This document shows positions 35,001-45,753 of a stretch of 64,000 nt of DNA, in pieces (positions within the stretch are counted from its first letter, which is position 1; every line of letters starts with the position of its first letter). Made by a program: the position numbers and the translations under genes. The notes under the pieces are model-generated. The model was not told the DNA's origin and ran no database searches. It was given only the letters and a program-made list of their open reading frames with translations. Origin of the DNA: Daedaleopsis sinensis (Eukaryota > Basidiomycota > Agaricomycetes > Polyporales > Polyporaceae); NCBI GenBank assembly GCA_033807695.1, contig CM066311.1:1178001-1242000 (forward strand), written 5' to 3'.

Positions 35001-36700
35001 GTACGGCTCGATCCCGTGGTGGCGGAGAAGGCGCACACGGTGCATTGCATATTCGACGTATCTGGAAAGGAAACCACTGCGTTAGACATGGCTCCTGACC
35101 ACCGACCGCGCAAACGGGGGCAAACAAGGCAAAATGAACGGTCATAACATGCGGTTTTTCCGCGGTTGAACCGTCGAGACCATGCAGTCTATTACGTCGA
35201 AGACGTGCATGCCACTGCGGCCGCAAGAGGCAGAAGTCTGCTCATACGTATGGCGGGCGAACATGTCCCGTCTGCGTTTACGTACAGATGATGGGAGGAT
35301 GACACGCCGATCCTGCGGCCCACAGGACCCTGTGGCTTAGCGTGGAGTGCCGCAAAAGTCTAAGAGGTACGGCAGCCGAGGCTCCGATGAGAAGGAAGGT
35401 GCGCGAGGGAATTATGCCTAAAACCACCAGCAGGCGATCTTCCCGCCTCTGCAGCTAGACTAGAATACTAGTAAGCATCGCGTCTCGAAAATCGCGAGCG
35501 TACGCATGCTATGTGCAGAGCCCTGGCGGAGCTGAAACTATGGCAGAAGAAGTTTTCGCGAAGGATGGATGGTGCGTGTCAACCGGACCGGAGGAGCGGG
35601 GAGTATGCGCAAAACTCTCTCTGCTGCTGTCTGGGAGCTGGCGGCTGTCGCCGAGTCCAGGGACAGTGTTCGGGATGACGAAGCTCCAGGCCGTGAGTGC
35701 GGAGGAACTAGCCGGAAAGCAATGAGGGCAAGACTCGACGAGGTGGGCCTCGTTAGTATGGCTACTGATCCATCTCAGCCTGCGAAATGCGCTGAGGGGC
35801 GATTCCACACATTACGCAGGCCATATGGGTGTTCAAAATGAGAGCAAGCCGCACGGTTCTTTGCAACCGCTGGAGTTCCACCCGAGCTTCGCCCTTGTGT
35901 AGAAGACTAGCTACCAGGCTAGTTCGGGTCCGGAATCTGAACAAAGGTAGGTAACAATGTAATGCAAAGCCACTCACGTTACGTTAACACTATTCAGGTC
36001 CGGAACTAGCCTGGCAGCTAGTCTGTGACCAGGAGTCCAGTCGCAGCGTTGGCTCCTAGGCTAGTTCCGGTGAGGAATATCGCCCTACCCGTCGTGTAGG
36101 TGACGCACTGTGTGCAACATGCGCCTAGCGAGCTAAGCAATGCGACGGAGCTTAGGAAGAACGGACATTGCGGACAGAAGACTGATCAATTAGAGGGAAG
36201 CTCATGAAAACATCCCCTACCCCTACAGGATCTATCTGTGCGACGCGCTTGCCCCGAGGTTCGGTGCCAAGGAACGACGCAAAGCTCGAGACCTGTGCAT
36301 TGAAGCTCCCAAATGCATTACGCCAAAGAGAGGTATGCTTTGGGTGGGCGTGTGTGTGGCATCGATGCAGCTGGAGTTAAGCACAACCCGGGGGGAGAGG
36401 GGCAATCATATGGGTGAATCATTGACACAGCCACACGACATGTCACTGGCACGGAGAGGAGTGTGATTCGGCCAGCTCAGAATGGGGGATGTTGGGGAAG
36501 AATGGCCGAGCAGAAAAGCAGAGCGGATAGGGTACTCACTTGTGCGTTTTCCTGCCCGTGGCTATCTCCGCGGCACAACCGTATGTGCCTCTATGGAGCC
36601 AGACATATCCGTCCACGGCGAGTGTCTGGCCACGAAAGTCCGAGAGATGTTTAGTGTTGTGTATGTCCTTCAGTAGCGGTAGCAGGCCAGAAATCCCCAT
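32036..36700 (-). CDS. EXO1: exonuclease 1 (XPG/FEN1-family 5'-3' exonuclease)
   Basis: Exon 1 is 36700-36540 and codes MGISGLLPLLKDIHNTKHLS ... TLAVDGYVWLHRGTYGCA, the XPG N-domain. Then follow exons 35061-34818, 34718-34181 (approximately), 33999-33797 and 33669-32036. Exon 2 resumes YVEYAMHRVRLLRHHGIEPY and the DGG motif. Exon 3 holds the I-domain: APYEADAQLAY, the metal-binding EDSDLLVFG and the helix-hairpin-helix SGCDYLPSIPGIGLKTAW. Exon 4 contains YIEPSLAKKVAEG. The last 540 residues are a disordered Asp/Ser/Ala/Arg-rich tail with a KRTLAEVLERDIAAKRKR segment. EXO1 resects DNA ends in double-strand-break and mismatch repair in the nucleus. Intron 1 (36539-35062) is 1478 bp, against 99 to 180 bp for the next ones. 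An MCB-type site lies about 145 bp upstream. The unspliced stretch at the 3' end may hide a small intron. Confidence 0.9.
35907..36021. repeat. imperfect inverted repeat (hairpin, MITE-like) in EXO1 intron 1
   Basis: Outer arms CTAGCTACCAGGCTAGTTC (from 35907) and the inverse CTAGCTGCCAGGCTAGTTCC (ending 36021) enclose about 50 bp. The arms continue with GGTCCGGAAT/GGTCCGGAAC-like inverse segments. A further GGCTAGTTCCGG half-copy lies at about 36059-36070. No target duplication was identified. Confidence 0.65.
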
Positions 36701-36841
36701 CTTCACGCGTCTTCAGAGTGGCGCAGGAGCCCGGGATGCATAGGTAGATGGAGACGCGACGGGGAGGATGGCGGTGGTAGTAGTCGCCGACGACGTCGGC
36801 GGCGGGGCGCTTCTACCAAATAAAGGAGGACAAACAAACGC

Positions 36842-36849
36842 GACGCGTC
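36842..36849. promoter_or_regulatory. MCB-type site upstream of EXO1
   Basis: GACGCGTC palindrome containing ACGCGT, 142 bp upstream of the EXO1 start. ACGCGT is the MBF site of G1/S genes in ascomycete yeasts. Function here is inferred. Confidence 0.5.
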
Positions 36850-37305
36850 GCGTCACATTGAGACAAACAATGCGTCACAGCCACTCCTTTGGCGTGACTC
36901 CACGGCGCTAACAAACCTTTTTCCTCCGCTTTCGTCAAGCTTTCGTCCTTACTCATATGACCAGGCTGAGCAACGTTATCTTACGAGTCTGAAAGTTGAA
37001 CGTTTGAACGTTGAACCTTCAATAACCCCTCTGCCTTTGGTGTCTGAGGGTTAGGCTCAAGCATAGCGGATCCAGATTGGTCACGGTGTCCACTCGTCCA
37101 AGTTGCATCATTATGTTTCCTTCAAGCTTTAAACTTCAAGTTCTCCGAGACTGCAGAAACCCACTGCCAATTGCACTCCGACCTCTAGGCTGCGAAAAGC
37201 TTCAATCTCGTCAATCTAGGTAAAGTACTACGAAGTATATGACATCCTAACGGTGTCAATGTTGGCTAGCTAATCTGAGGCACCATTCAGACACTGGATA
37301 TTGAA
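36850..37305. other. intergenic between EXO1 promoter and S53 remnant
   Basis: No coding exon recognised. If the S53 gene once had its propeptide, it should have been here, and no trace was seen. Confidence 0.4.
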
Positions 37306-38185
37306 TATACAGTCGGTATACAGTCGGTATCGCGACAGGCGTTCCGATTACCTTCATGTCCGTGGAATACAGCTTCCACGACCATCTCATTGGCTTCCTG
37401 GACTTGATGAACTACTACCTGGAGCAAGATGCGCCTCCTAATGAGGCTACTAGCTATGGTGCTGATGAACACCTCATTTCCCGTGACCTCGCGGTGTGAG
37501 TTCTGTTCAACGTGGGTTATATCCGCGACACTCATGATTTCCTATCTCTACAGCGCATGCCCAGCTCGGGGCTCGTAGCGTGACGATCATCTTCTCGTCT
37601 GGCGACGGTGGCGTAGCTGGACACCGCAACGCAGCTTGCGCAGATGGCAACTTCGTTCCAGCATACCCATATATATGTCCTTAGTACGTATACATGGATT
37701 GGGATGATCCACCGGCCATACGCTGACCGTACATGCACGATAGCGTAACTTCTATCGGCACAACGCGCGGTATCCCCGAGACGGGTGCATATTGTTCCGC
37801 CGGTGGCTTCTCCAACTACTTCGCTACGCCCGACTACCAAGCCGACGCGGTGAAGGGCTACATCGCGGGGCTAGGAGACACCTACTCCGGCAAGTACAAC
37901 ACCAGCGGCCGTGGGTACCCCGATGTCTCCGCGCAGGGCTACAAGAACGAGATCTTCATCACCTCCAGACCGTCTCTGGCACAAAGCGCGGCGGCCCCGT
38001 TCTGGGCCGCCGTCATCTCTCTCCTCAACGACCGCCTGATCGCTGCTGGAAAGAGCCCGATCGGGTTCCTCAACACCTTCCTATACTCCAAGGACGCGTC
38101 CGCGCTGAACGACATCACCTCCGGTTCTAACCCCGGATGCGACACTGACGGGTGCTCTCTTTGCGGCCGAGCAGATCCCGATTAA
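37306..38185 (+). pseudogene. decayed S53 (sedolisin/tripeptidyl-peptidase) gene
   Basis: Recognisable exons from the C-terminal half of an S53 peptidase: YTVGIATGVPITFMS, GFLDLMNYYLEQDAPP, TSYGADEHLISRDLA, then AQLGARSVTIIFSSGDGGVAGH with the oxyanion Asp. After these come GGFSNYFATPDYQADAVK and GRGYPDVSAQG, and the nucleophile region AQSAAAPFWAAVISLLNDRL. The usual GTS around the nucleophile reads AQS, with Ser kept. An exact 11-bp tandem duplication (TATACAGTCGG at 37306-37316 and 37317-37327) shifts the frame beside the catalytic Glu/Asp region. The preceding LDIEY keeps the Asp, but the position expected to be Glu is Ile. No signal peptide or propeptide is found upstream. The 3' end stops after NDITSGSNPGCDTDG and lacks the GWDPVTG calcium-site tail. 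Active members are secreted acid proteases. Confidence 0.8.
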
Positions 38186-38789
38186 AGGGTTCGAGATTGT
38201 TCAAGTGGTCTTAGATACGCTAGATGGCACAATGCACAGTGCCGAATTTTACGCAGAGACCCCCATGTTTATCTGACTTAGAAGGGGGCACACTCTCAAC
38301 ATGAATGGCCCATTGCGGCGTCGTTACTTGTATATGTAAACAGAAAACCGTCTCTAAAGCAGGGCATACGTCGCGCGATCGCGCCTGCGGGTTGTATGCC
38401 ATTCAGCGATATCGATTGCCCGGCTGCCTTTGAAGCTCGCGAAATCCATGATGACATACATCAACGCTATTCAGGCAGGCCTTGAGCTTATTGGCGCGTA
38501 GTATACGGACCTAAAACATGACTACATACCTCGGATTGGTGCATGACTCAACCGACAATCTCAGCCATGCCCCTGTATCCTGTAACAGCGGCGAGCGTCC
38601 CATTTATTGTAGCAGTTGGTGGTCTGTCTGTAGGGATATATGACGGCGACATGGAGCGTAAAGATTGTCCACTTGAGCCTATGAATGCATCCTCGCGACT
38701 TGGGAATGTGCGCGGATCGTCGGGATCCTGGGGGCGGCAAAAGTGGACTACGTTAACACCCATAAATCGAGCAAGATATGTAGCAGGTT
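38186..38789. other. intergenic, convergent
   Basis: Between the peptidase remnant and the TM-protein gene. No further S53 exon or other feature was recognised. Confidence 0.4.
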
Positions 38790-39982
38790 TCATACATATA
38801 TAGTGTAACCCGCCGGCTCCGTCTTCTCAATTGTCTGACTTTGAGCTACAAGCGGCTCTTCTGGATTAATCAGATCGACTTTGGGGGAAGATTGGCGGCG
38901 TGATGACTGGCGACGATGAGAGTATACGAATGCTCCTGCTCCGAGTAGAATCGTACATAGAACACCGATGATGACACCACCAGCGATAGCGCCAACATTA
39001 TGATGGTGCTCTGGGTTGCCGTCCGAAAGAGGTTGACTCGGTGCGGGCTGTGTGCTCGGTGTGGGCGCAGGTGTACTAGATGTAGATGAGAATGTCGGTG
39101 TCGGACTTGTACTAGTACTCGGAGGAGCAGTATGATCCGGCAGGTCTGACACCAATGCACATGAGTATGAACGCACTATCTGAACACTGGCATGAGCTTA
39201 CTTTGCCCCGCAAGGATCACAGCGGCTGTCATGTTCCATCTATCATTACTTCCCTAAAGCAGCCGGCATGAGTAAGACCTAGACTGTGGATTACTATGCA
39301 CTACACATACCAATGGGAGGTACGCCCAAGCAGGAACTGCGGTGTCATCTGAGATGGTTAACGGGTAGCTGATAATTGGCGAACATCAGAGAAGATGAGC
39401 GAAGCGCAGCTGGCTCACTCACCTTCCGTATTCGCGAGACACGCAGGGTTCAGCCCAGGCCTTCCAGCTAATATTGGGGCTTCAATGCTTGGTTCTTATC
39501 CAACTGTGAGGAAAGGGAGATGCACCTACGCACTTCACGATGCCAAGTCCGTCAGTGTGCCCAGGAGGCTGACACCATGCGCACGCCGAGTGTACCGAGT
39601 ACACGACTGTATTACACTTGCAGCCTATTTGACTATCACTGGCACCTGGGCCCAGATAGTATGATCCGGGTCCCAATGGTCCGACGTTCAAGGCTACAGG
39701 ATAGAGTCAGTAGTCTGTAGAAGAGAGGCGAGAGAACTGCCCACGCTGATTCGCATTCGCACAGGGATAAATGAGGTAGGCGGTTATAAGACATGGACTT
39801 TGACGTATCGAATTGCTCATCTGGTCATGGTTTGAGTATATTGTTCTGCTCAGTGACAGCACTGAGAGTAAACTCACCCAGCTGTATTCATCAAGACATG
39901 TGGCGTTGCTCTCAGGTTGTCCCAGCGCAGGTAGGGCTATGGCAGTCAGCCATAGTAGCGTAAGGTACAGCGGCGGCAGCAT
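38790..39982 (-). CDS. secreted/membrane protein with signal peptide and one TM helix (agaricomycete family), member B
   Basis: Start at 39982 gives a signal peptide (MLPPLYLTLLWLTAIALPAL) followed by SNATCLDEYSW. Further exons read RQSPCLITAYLIYPC (about 39815-39740), PLGPGSYYLGPG and CKCNTVVYSVHSACAWCQ (about 39691-39500), YPLTISDDTAVPAWAYLPL (about 39370-39310) and DRWNMTAAVILAGQ (about 39245-39205). The terminal exon (about 39150-38790) holds a Thr/Ser/Pro stalk, the TM helix AGGVIIGVLCTILLGAGAFVY and a short basic then acidic tail. The layout and cysteine spacing match the gene at 12016-13441. Its cytoplasmic tail is shorter and lacks the PPAY motif of that gene. Function unknown. It stands next to the secreted-protein cluster at 40.5-48 kb. 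Confidence 0.75.
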
Positions 39983-40560
39983 ACTGTGGCCAATACCAGG
40001 ACGTGGTGTTAGGGGAAAGAAGAGGTAGTAGAAAACCGTCCATCGAGATGCACCGAAGTTATTTCAATATTCCGGCGGCCCTCCCTATCCGAACCGGTCT
40101 GAACATCAGCCCTGGTTACGTAGAGTGCCTTCCCGATAGCTCAGGAGAACTTGAATGGCGCTGTCAAACAGCGCCGTGTATGTTCAAGCTGCACTAAGAC
40201 TCACACGTATGGCCGCCCAAAGCACCCACTTCTCATCGGTGGGTGAGCACTACGCCCACAATGACCCAAAGGCTGGTCGCCATAGTTGTTTCGAACCACC
40301 ACGTCAAAACAAATCGAGTGCGATCGCTTCAGTGCGCACATGGACTTGAATGTGGTTGGAAAACTCACTTTACACCGGAGTAGCCAAAATCACTTCGCGG
40401 AAATGTATACATAGCGTACGCGCTCAAGCACATCTTCGTAGTTAATGTCATGCAGCGACCACAAACGACATCTCCTCTGAACATCCTGACACACACGCCG
40501 ACTTTCTAGCCATGATCAATGGACATCACGACCGGCGTCGTCGTACATAGCCGCTCGGCG

Positions 40561-41401
40561 TCAGGCAGAGCCCTCCTCGGCCAGGCGCATAGCGCGTGCA
40601 GCACGAGTGCCCTGTGTGACGTGTGAGCACCACTCCGCAAAACAACAACCCAAATCCTACTCACAACAGCACCGTAATACGCAATGTTCTCCGCGTCTAC
40701 GTCTTCCGCGTCGTCCGAGTGGCCCCAGTCGGCGTCCTCCTCCTCCACGGTCTCATCCTCAGCCTCTCGCGCCTTCTTCGCGGGCGCCTGGACGACGACA
40801 CAGTTGCCGAATCCGCCAGCGGTGGAGAGGGTGACCAAGCACTTGTTCTTGGTCTTTCCGCCCTTGCACCCGCTCGGGATCAGCACGGAGAGCTGTTGCG
40901 ACTTGATCTGGGACGGATTCTGCGAAAGAGCAGGTCATTGTCTGTGAGCGTTGGTGAGAGTTCCAGTCGAAGGGGTGTACATACCCTTTCGCCGTTCTTG
41001 GGTACGTGAGCGGGTTCAAAGCTCTTGCCCGTCCCAGTCACGTCAACGCTCGCAGAGACGATTTCAAGCGAGCCATCGATGCCCCTGAGCATCCACGTCA
41101 GTGAGTCCATGCAGAGCAATAGAGATGATCGGACTGACGCGTTGAAGTTTTGGATAGTGGCGTTGAAGGTTCCGAAGGTTCCGTTCTGGTTCAACACGAG
41201 CGGGATTGCCGTCGACGAGTCCAACAGCTGCGCGATGTTGACGTTCCCGCACGGCTTGGCGACGGAGGGACGCTGGACGTCGCTCCTCTGGGGCTTGCCC
41301 TTGACACCCAGCATGGGCGAGATAGCGGCGTGCGCATCGGCTTGGAGCGATGCGCCGAGCAGGAGGGCGACAGCGGCGACGACGTTCTTGTTGAAGATCA
41401 T
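40561..41401 (-). CDS. Egh16-like (DUF3129) secreted protein, copy 1
   Basis: Exons 41401-41139, 41084-40985, 40919-40665 and 40611-40561 join in frame. Signal peptide MIFNKNVVAAVALLLGASLQADA is followed by HAAISPMLGVKGKPQRSDVQRP, the conserved N-terminal block of Egh16/MAS-type proteins. Then come KPCGNVNIAQLLDSS, ATIQNFNAGIDGSLEIV, a VDVTGTGKSF segment, NKCLVTLSTAGGFGNCVVVQ and an acidic insert (EDETVEEEDADWGHSDDAED), ending GTRAARAMRLAEEGSA. In plant-pathogenic ascomycetes the family is known from appressorium-expressed secreted proteins. Its biochemical role is not established, and saprotrophs carry it too. The paralogue at 47205-47966 has the same exon layout and a shared leader sequence but lacks the acidic insert. 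Confidence 0.85.
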
Positions 41402-41481
41402 GATGACGGGTATGTGTCGTTCGTAAGGGGGCAAAGAGCGTGAGGGTTAGGGAAGAATAAAGTTGCAGGAAGACTAGAAGA

Positions 41482-41519
41482 TGTGAAAGAGGATCCGGCC
41501 TCGTGTACGTTGAAGAAAA
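41482..41519 (-). promoter_or_regulatory. conserved leader of Egh16-like copy 1
   Basis: On the minus strand TTGAAGAAAA-like and GAGGCCGGATCCTCTTTC-like segments lie about 80-118 bp upstream of the start. The other Egh16-like gene has a clearly similar stretch at the same distance (48043-48080). A TATAAG box lies further upstream near 41560. It is probably 5' UTR or core promoter. Confidence 0.6.
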
Positions 41520-41561
41520 GAAGTGAGCGGGATGGGGCTGTCAAATGTGGGTTGCCCTTCT

Positions 41562-42522
41562 TATACCGTCCTTTCTGGCTATGGAGCTCATGGTGAGCTG
41601 GACTACGATGTCCCATTCCGCGTCGCGAAGATGTCTCAGGGACGCGGCGAGGAGGGACCGCAAACGCGCGCGCGCTCACCGATGTTATTGGACGAGGCGG
41701 TACCATTCACTCTGTAGTCTCTTGTATCATGACCGCTGACCTGATCCCAAGTCGACGAAGCGCCATTCAGTCAGTAGCGATGTATTTAGAAGTCGGGGCA
41801 CTCACCTGCATCACGGTGCGTTCTTGCTCTCGACTACTATCCCCCATTCATTTTAAGTCATAGCCTCGCAAGAATTCACGTAGATGCTTATGCTAACGTG
41901 AAGTATTCACTGCATAATCTTTTGTACGAAGGGTGCCGGAAGTGTATTACGACAGCGCATAGAGTAGCTTTTGCAGCTTAAGTTGAAATGCACGATCGCA
42001 AGCTGGACCGCCAGCGGGCGGGAAGCCGTGGGTTATGTATGAATGTGGCTGAGCTGAAACCAGCGAGAGATCAGTATCTTACTGAAAAGGGCGCCCTGCA
42101 TTGGTACATACCTACTCAGCGCTGCATGCGTCCCTGTCGGCGGTTGTCGCGAGTCGAGGTGGAATCGCAGGATGACTCGGGCGCACACATCGGCAGCCGT
42201 CGGCTCTTGTATGGCTATTGACCGGCCCGCTGATGAATGGCAACATGCGTAGTGTGTTCTCAGAGATGAGTCATTGCTGGAAGGAGTCGGATGTTCAGCA
42301 ATTCAGCAAGCCCTTGACAGTGAGCACATACGTACTATGACCGTTGGTGAATTCCGGCCCGCTGTCAACTCGAAGTTTGAAGCCGATTTACTTACGGCTT
42401 AGAGTTGGATCATGGACATCCAGGTCTGACCAGTCATGCGCAACAGCATCCTATAGCATTCTTTGATCAGAGTAGCCGTGACGCGGGACAACATGAGCCA
42501 TCGGCAGGGCGAAGAATAGAAC
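41562..42522. other. intergenic, divergent (Egh16-like 1 / CE16-like 1)
   Basis: No exon or RNA gene recognised in about 960 bp. Confidence 0.4.
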
Positions 42523-42536
42523 CCGGACTTCTACGG
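42523..42536 (+). promoter_or_regulatory. shared promoter motif of CE16-like gene 1
   Basis: CCGGACTTCTACGG, 136 bp upstream of the start, followed by CCCG and then TCAGATGA. The same three elements in the same order occur upstream of the inverted paralogue (45754-45767), where other intergenic sequence has diverged. Confidence 0.6.
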
Positions 42537-42658
42537 ACACCCGAACAGATGGTCAGATGACAGTGCCAGCTTATGCCAGACTGAACACATACGGGTTAGA
42601 CAGAATTGATCTTGTCGCGCTTCGTACAGCAAGCCCTCGAGTTTTCGAGAACTTGGTC

Positions 42659-43847
42659 ATGTTTCATCGCCTTCTCGCTGCGTTGTCTCTCTCGGCGATC
42701 GTCCTCACGACGCTTGCGGCGGGACCATTCCCTGGACAGATTAAAAATCTTGTCACATTCGGGGACTCTTACACAGATATCGTCAGTATACACCGTTCTC
42801 CGCGTGGCGAAGAGCAACGCTTACCGCGATACCTGTTTGTAGGACGGACACGCCGATGGCGGCATCATGTGGCCTGTGTTCGCTGCAGGAGAGGGCAAGT
42901 TCAACCTCTTCAATTTCGCCAAGTCGGGTGCGACCTGCTCGAACAACCTCACCTTCCGTCCTTCCCCTCCCGTCTTCGAGAGCCAACTGCCCCTCTACTT
43001 CACGGAGAAGGCGAATGGGTCGTTGAAGGTTAACCCGCAGGAGACGATGTACACGCTCTGGATCGGCACCAATGACGTCGGAGCGAACGGGCTGCTGACC
43101 GGACACCATGCGCCGGGGGTCACCATCGTCGACACAGTATCCTGCGCGGTGAACTGGGTGAAGGTCCTGTACGCGTCTGGCGCGAGGAACTTCATCTTCC
43201 AAAACGTTTGTGCCGAGCGTTCTTTGGAAAATCGCCATACTGACGAGTGAGATGTAGATGATTCCGCTCGAGACTACCCCGCTGTATTCGGCAGACTCAT
43301 ATCCGAGTCGGTATTGGACCGTGCAGCGAAACACGACCGAGTGGAGCATTTTCATGAACGAGCTCACCACGTCTGGAAATGCGATCGCGAAGTTGATGCT
43401 TCAAGCTCTCGCACCCACTCTGCACGGCGCGCACATCGGTAAGTGAATACTCGGCCAGATCATCAGCATAGGGCTGCGACTCACCGTGACGTTGCCTGAT
43501 AGGGCTATTCGACTCGCACTCTCTCTTCACCGACATATTCAACCGCCCCCAACTGTACCTCAATGGCACGGCGCCGTTAAACGTGACGGGTGCTGTTCAT
43601 TCGTGCGTGCTCGAGCCGAATGAGAGCACGAGCGACCCCGGAGTCTGCACCGATGCTGTCGGGACCGACCAGGATAGTTTCCTCTGGTGAGTAGGGTCAA
43701 TGAAGATTACGATAGGTTATAGAACTGATGTCGCATACAAGGTTCGACGAGCTGCACCCTTCTGTGCAAGCTGAGCGAGTGGTTGCAAAAGCGATATCAG
43801 ATGTTATCCATAGGAGGACGGAGAAGTGGATCACTTGGCTATCGTAG
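42659..43847 (+). CDS. GDSL/SGNH esterase (CE16-type acetylesterase), copy 1
   Basis: Exons 42659-42781, 42843-43205, 43258-43438, 43503-43686 and 43742-43847 join in frame to about 318 residues. Signal peptide MFHRLLAALSLSAIVLTTLA is followed at once by KNLVTFGDSYTD, the block I motif with the nucleophile Ser. Then come HADGGIMWPVFAAGEG, FAKSGATCSNN (block II Gly), WIGTNDVG (block III Asn) and WFDELHPS (block V Asp and His). The order and spacing fit carbohydrate-esterase family 16, which removes acetyl groups from xylo-oligosaccharides. It is secreted. The paralogue at 44427-45616 is in inverted, tail-to-tail orientation with the same intron positions. Several N-x-T/S sites suggest glycosylation. 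GDSL phospholipase-like activity is the alternative. Confidence 0.85.
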
Positions 43848-44426
43848 GGACGGGCCATCGTCGAGAGTGATCACCTTGTTTTGGTCATTCTGAGCACATA
43901 CAAAGCTTTGCATAGATGCAACCGAGGTCCATCGTATTCGGATATCGATGCAGAGTCTACGAGCCATAAGGCCAACCGATGCAAGCGCTGACTACGTCAT
44001 CCACGAGGCGCTCGGGGTTTTCCGATCTTGGCAACGCGCACAGCTGCAGGTTCTCTTTCGTCGCTCGACATGCACTGGCAGCTGCGTATGCATTAGGTGT
44101 CACTTACAAGCTTCAGACTACTCGCTTTCTTCAAATCGGAGTCCACCATATCTCTCTGCTTTTGTATACACGCAACATGGCGGAACACTCGGACGTCGAG
44201 TGACAAGTCCATCGCTCTCGGCGCGGAAGCGCTGTGAAGAAGAGGCTTAACAGCCGCTCTGATTCGAAGCTCGCAAAGGCTGCTAGAAATTGATTAGGCT
44301 CAGGATTCTGGTAAGTCAACACAACAGTCACTCTGCGTGTTGTCGTAGTACTCATAACTCCTTCCGAAACAGATAGAACTCGGAGACCATCGACTCGTCG
44401 TGCCCTATCTGCAAGTAGTCGTGTCA
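43848..44426. other. spacer between convergent CE16-like genes
   Basis: 579 bp holding both 3' UTRs. I saw no extended inverted similarity beyond the coding ends. Confidence 0.5.
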
Positions 44427-45616
44427 CTACGATAGCCAGGTAATCCACTTCTCCGTCTTTCGGTGGATAACGTCCGATATCGCTTTTGCAACCACTCGCT
44501 CAGCTTGAACCGAAGGGTGCAGCTCGTCGAACCTAGTAGCGCATGATGTCGGTCAGTGAGATTACTTATATCTCGCCTGAGCATTACTCACCATAGGAAA
44601 CTATCTTGGTCGGTTCCAACAGCATCGGTGCAGACTCCGGGATCGCTCGTGCTCTCGTTGAGCTCGAACACGCACGCATGGACAGCTCCCGTCACGTTCA
44701 AGGGTGCTGTGCCGTTTAGGTACAGCTGGGGGCGGTTGAACATATCTGTGAAGAGGGAGTGCGAGTCGAACAGGCCTAGAAGAGGAGGTGAGTCTTCGTT
44801 CATCAGGTGAATAAATTCTCGCTCACCGATATGCGCGCCATGCAGGGTGGGCGCGAGCGCCTGCAGCATGAGCTTTGCGATCGCGTTGCCAGAGGTAGTG
44901 AGCTCGTTCATGAAGACGCTCCATTCCGTTGTGTTACGCTGAGCAGTCCAGTATCTGTTTGGATACGAGTCCGCGGCGTACAGCACGGTGGTTTCGAGTG
45001 GGATCATCTACAGTCCAGCTTGTGAGTATTGTCGTCGTCTTCTCGAGAAAAGCTCGACGCGAGACACTGACGTTTTGGAAGATGAAGTTTCTAGCACCCG
45101 ATTCGTACAACACCTTGACCCAGTTGACTGCGCAAGCTACTGTGTCAACGACGGTCACGCCCGGAGCATGGTGGCCAGTCAGCAGTGCGCCAACACCGAC
45201 ATCATTGGTTCCGATCCACAGGGTATACACCGTCTCTTGTGGGTTCAGCTTGAGCGTGCCGTTTGCCTTCTCAGCGAAGTAGAGTGGGAGCTGGCTCTCG
45301 AACACGGGCGGGAACTGCGGTCGATTAGTGAGGTTGTTTGAGCAGACGGCGCCGGACTTTGCGAACGGAAACAGGTCGAAGTGACCCTCTTCCGCAGCGA
45401 ACACGGGCCACATGATGCCGCCGTCGGCGTGTCCGTCCTGTCAAGCGGTAAGCATATTCCCTCCACACAAGTCGGAACATAATGTGCACTGACGACATCT
45501 GTGTAGGAGTCCCCGAACGTCACGAGGTTTTTTATCTGGCCAGGGAGCGGCCCCGCCGCAAGGGCGGAGAGTGTGAGAGTCGCAAGCGACAGAGCAGCGA
45601 GAGTATGACGAGCCAT
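44427..45616 (-). CDS. GDSL/SGNH esterase (CE16-type acetylesterase), copy 2
   Basis: Starts MARHTLAALSLATLTLSALA (signal peptide), then KNLVTFGDSYTD in exon 45616-45494. Exon 2 begins at 45437 with DGHADGGIMWPVFAAEEGHFD and contains GAVCSNN and WIGTNDVG. Later exons carry MIPLETTVLYAADSYPNRYW, LFDSHSLFTDMFNRPQLYLNG, a GVCTDAVGTDQDSFLW end and a last exon with the DELHPS-type motif, stopping at 44427 after WITWLS. Same intron positions as copy 1, and most blocks are nearly identical, so the pair arose by a fairly recent inverted duplication. The catalytic Ser, Asn and Asp/His positions all appear kept, so it should be an active secreted acetylesterase. Confidence 0.83.
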
Positions 45617-45753
45617 GTCGACAATGAGATTCGAGAGCTCGCTGCACGACGCGCGACGGTAGAGAAATCCCCAGTTCTCTCATCGCCTTTATAATGCATG
45701 TGAGCTAAATCCGGTACCAACCCGGATCATCATCTGACTGTCATTACGGGCCC

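Noticed and set aside
34862..35113. Plus- and minus-strand small frames over EXO1 exon 2
   Set aside because: Shadows of the XPG-domain frame.
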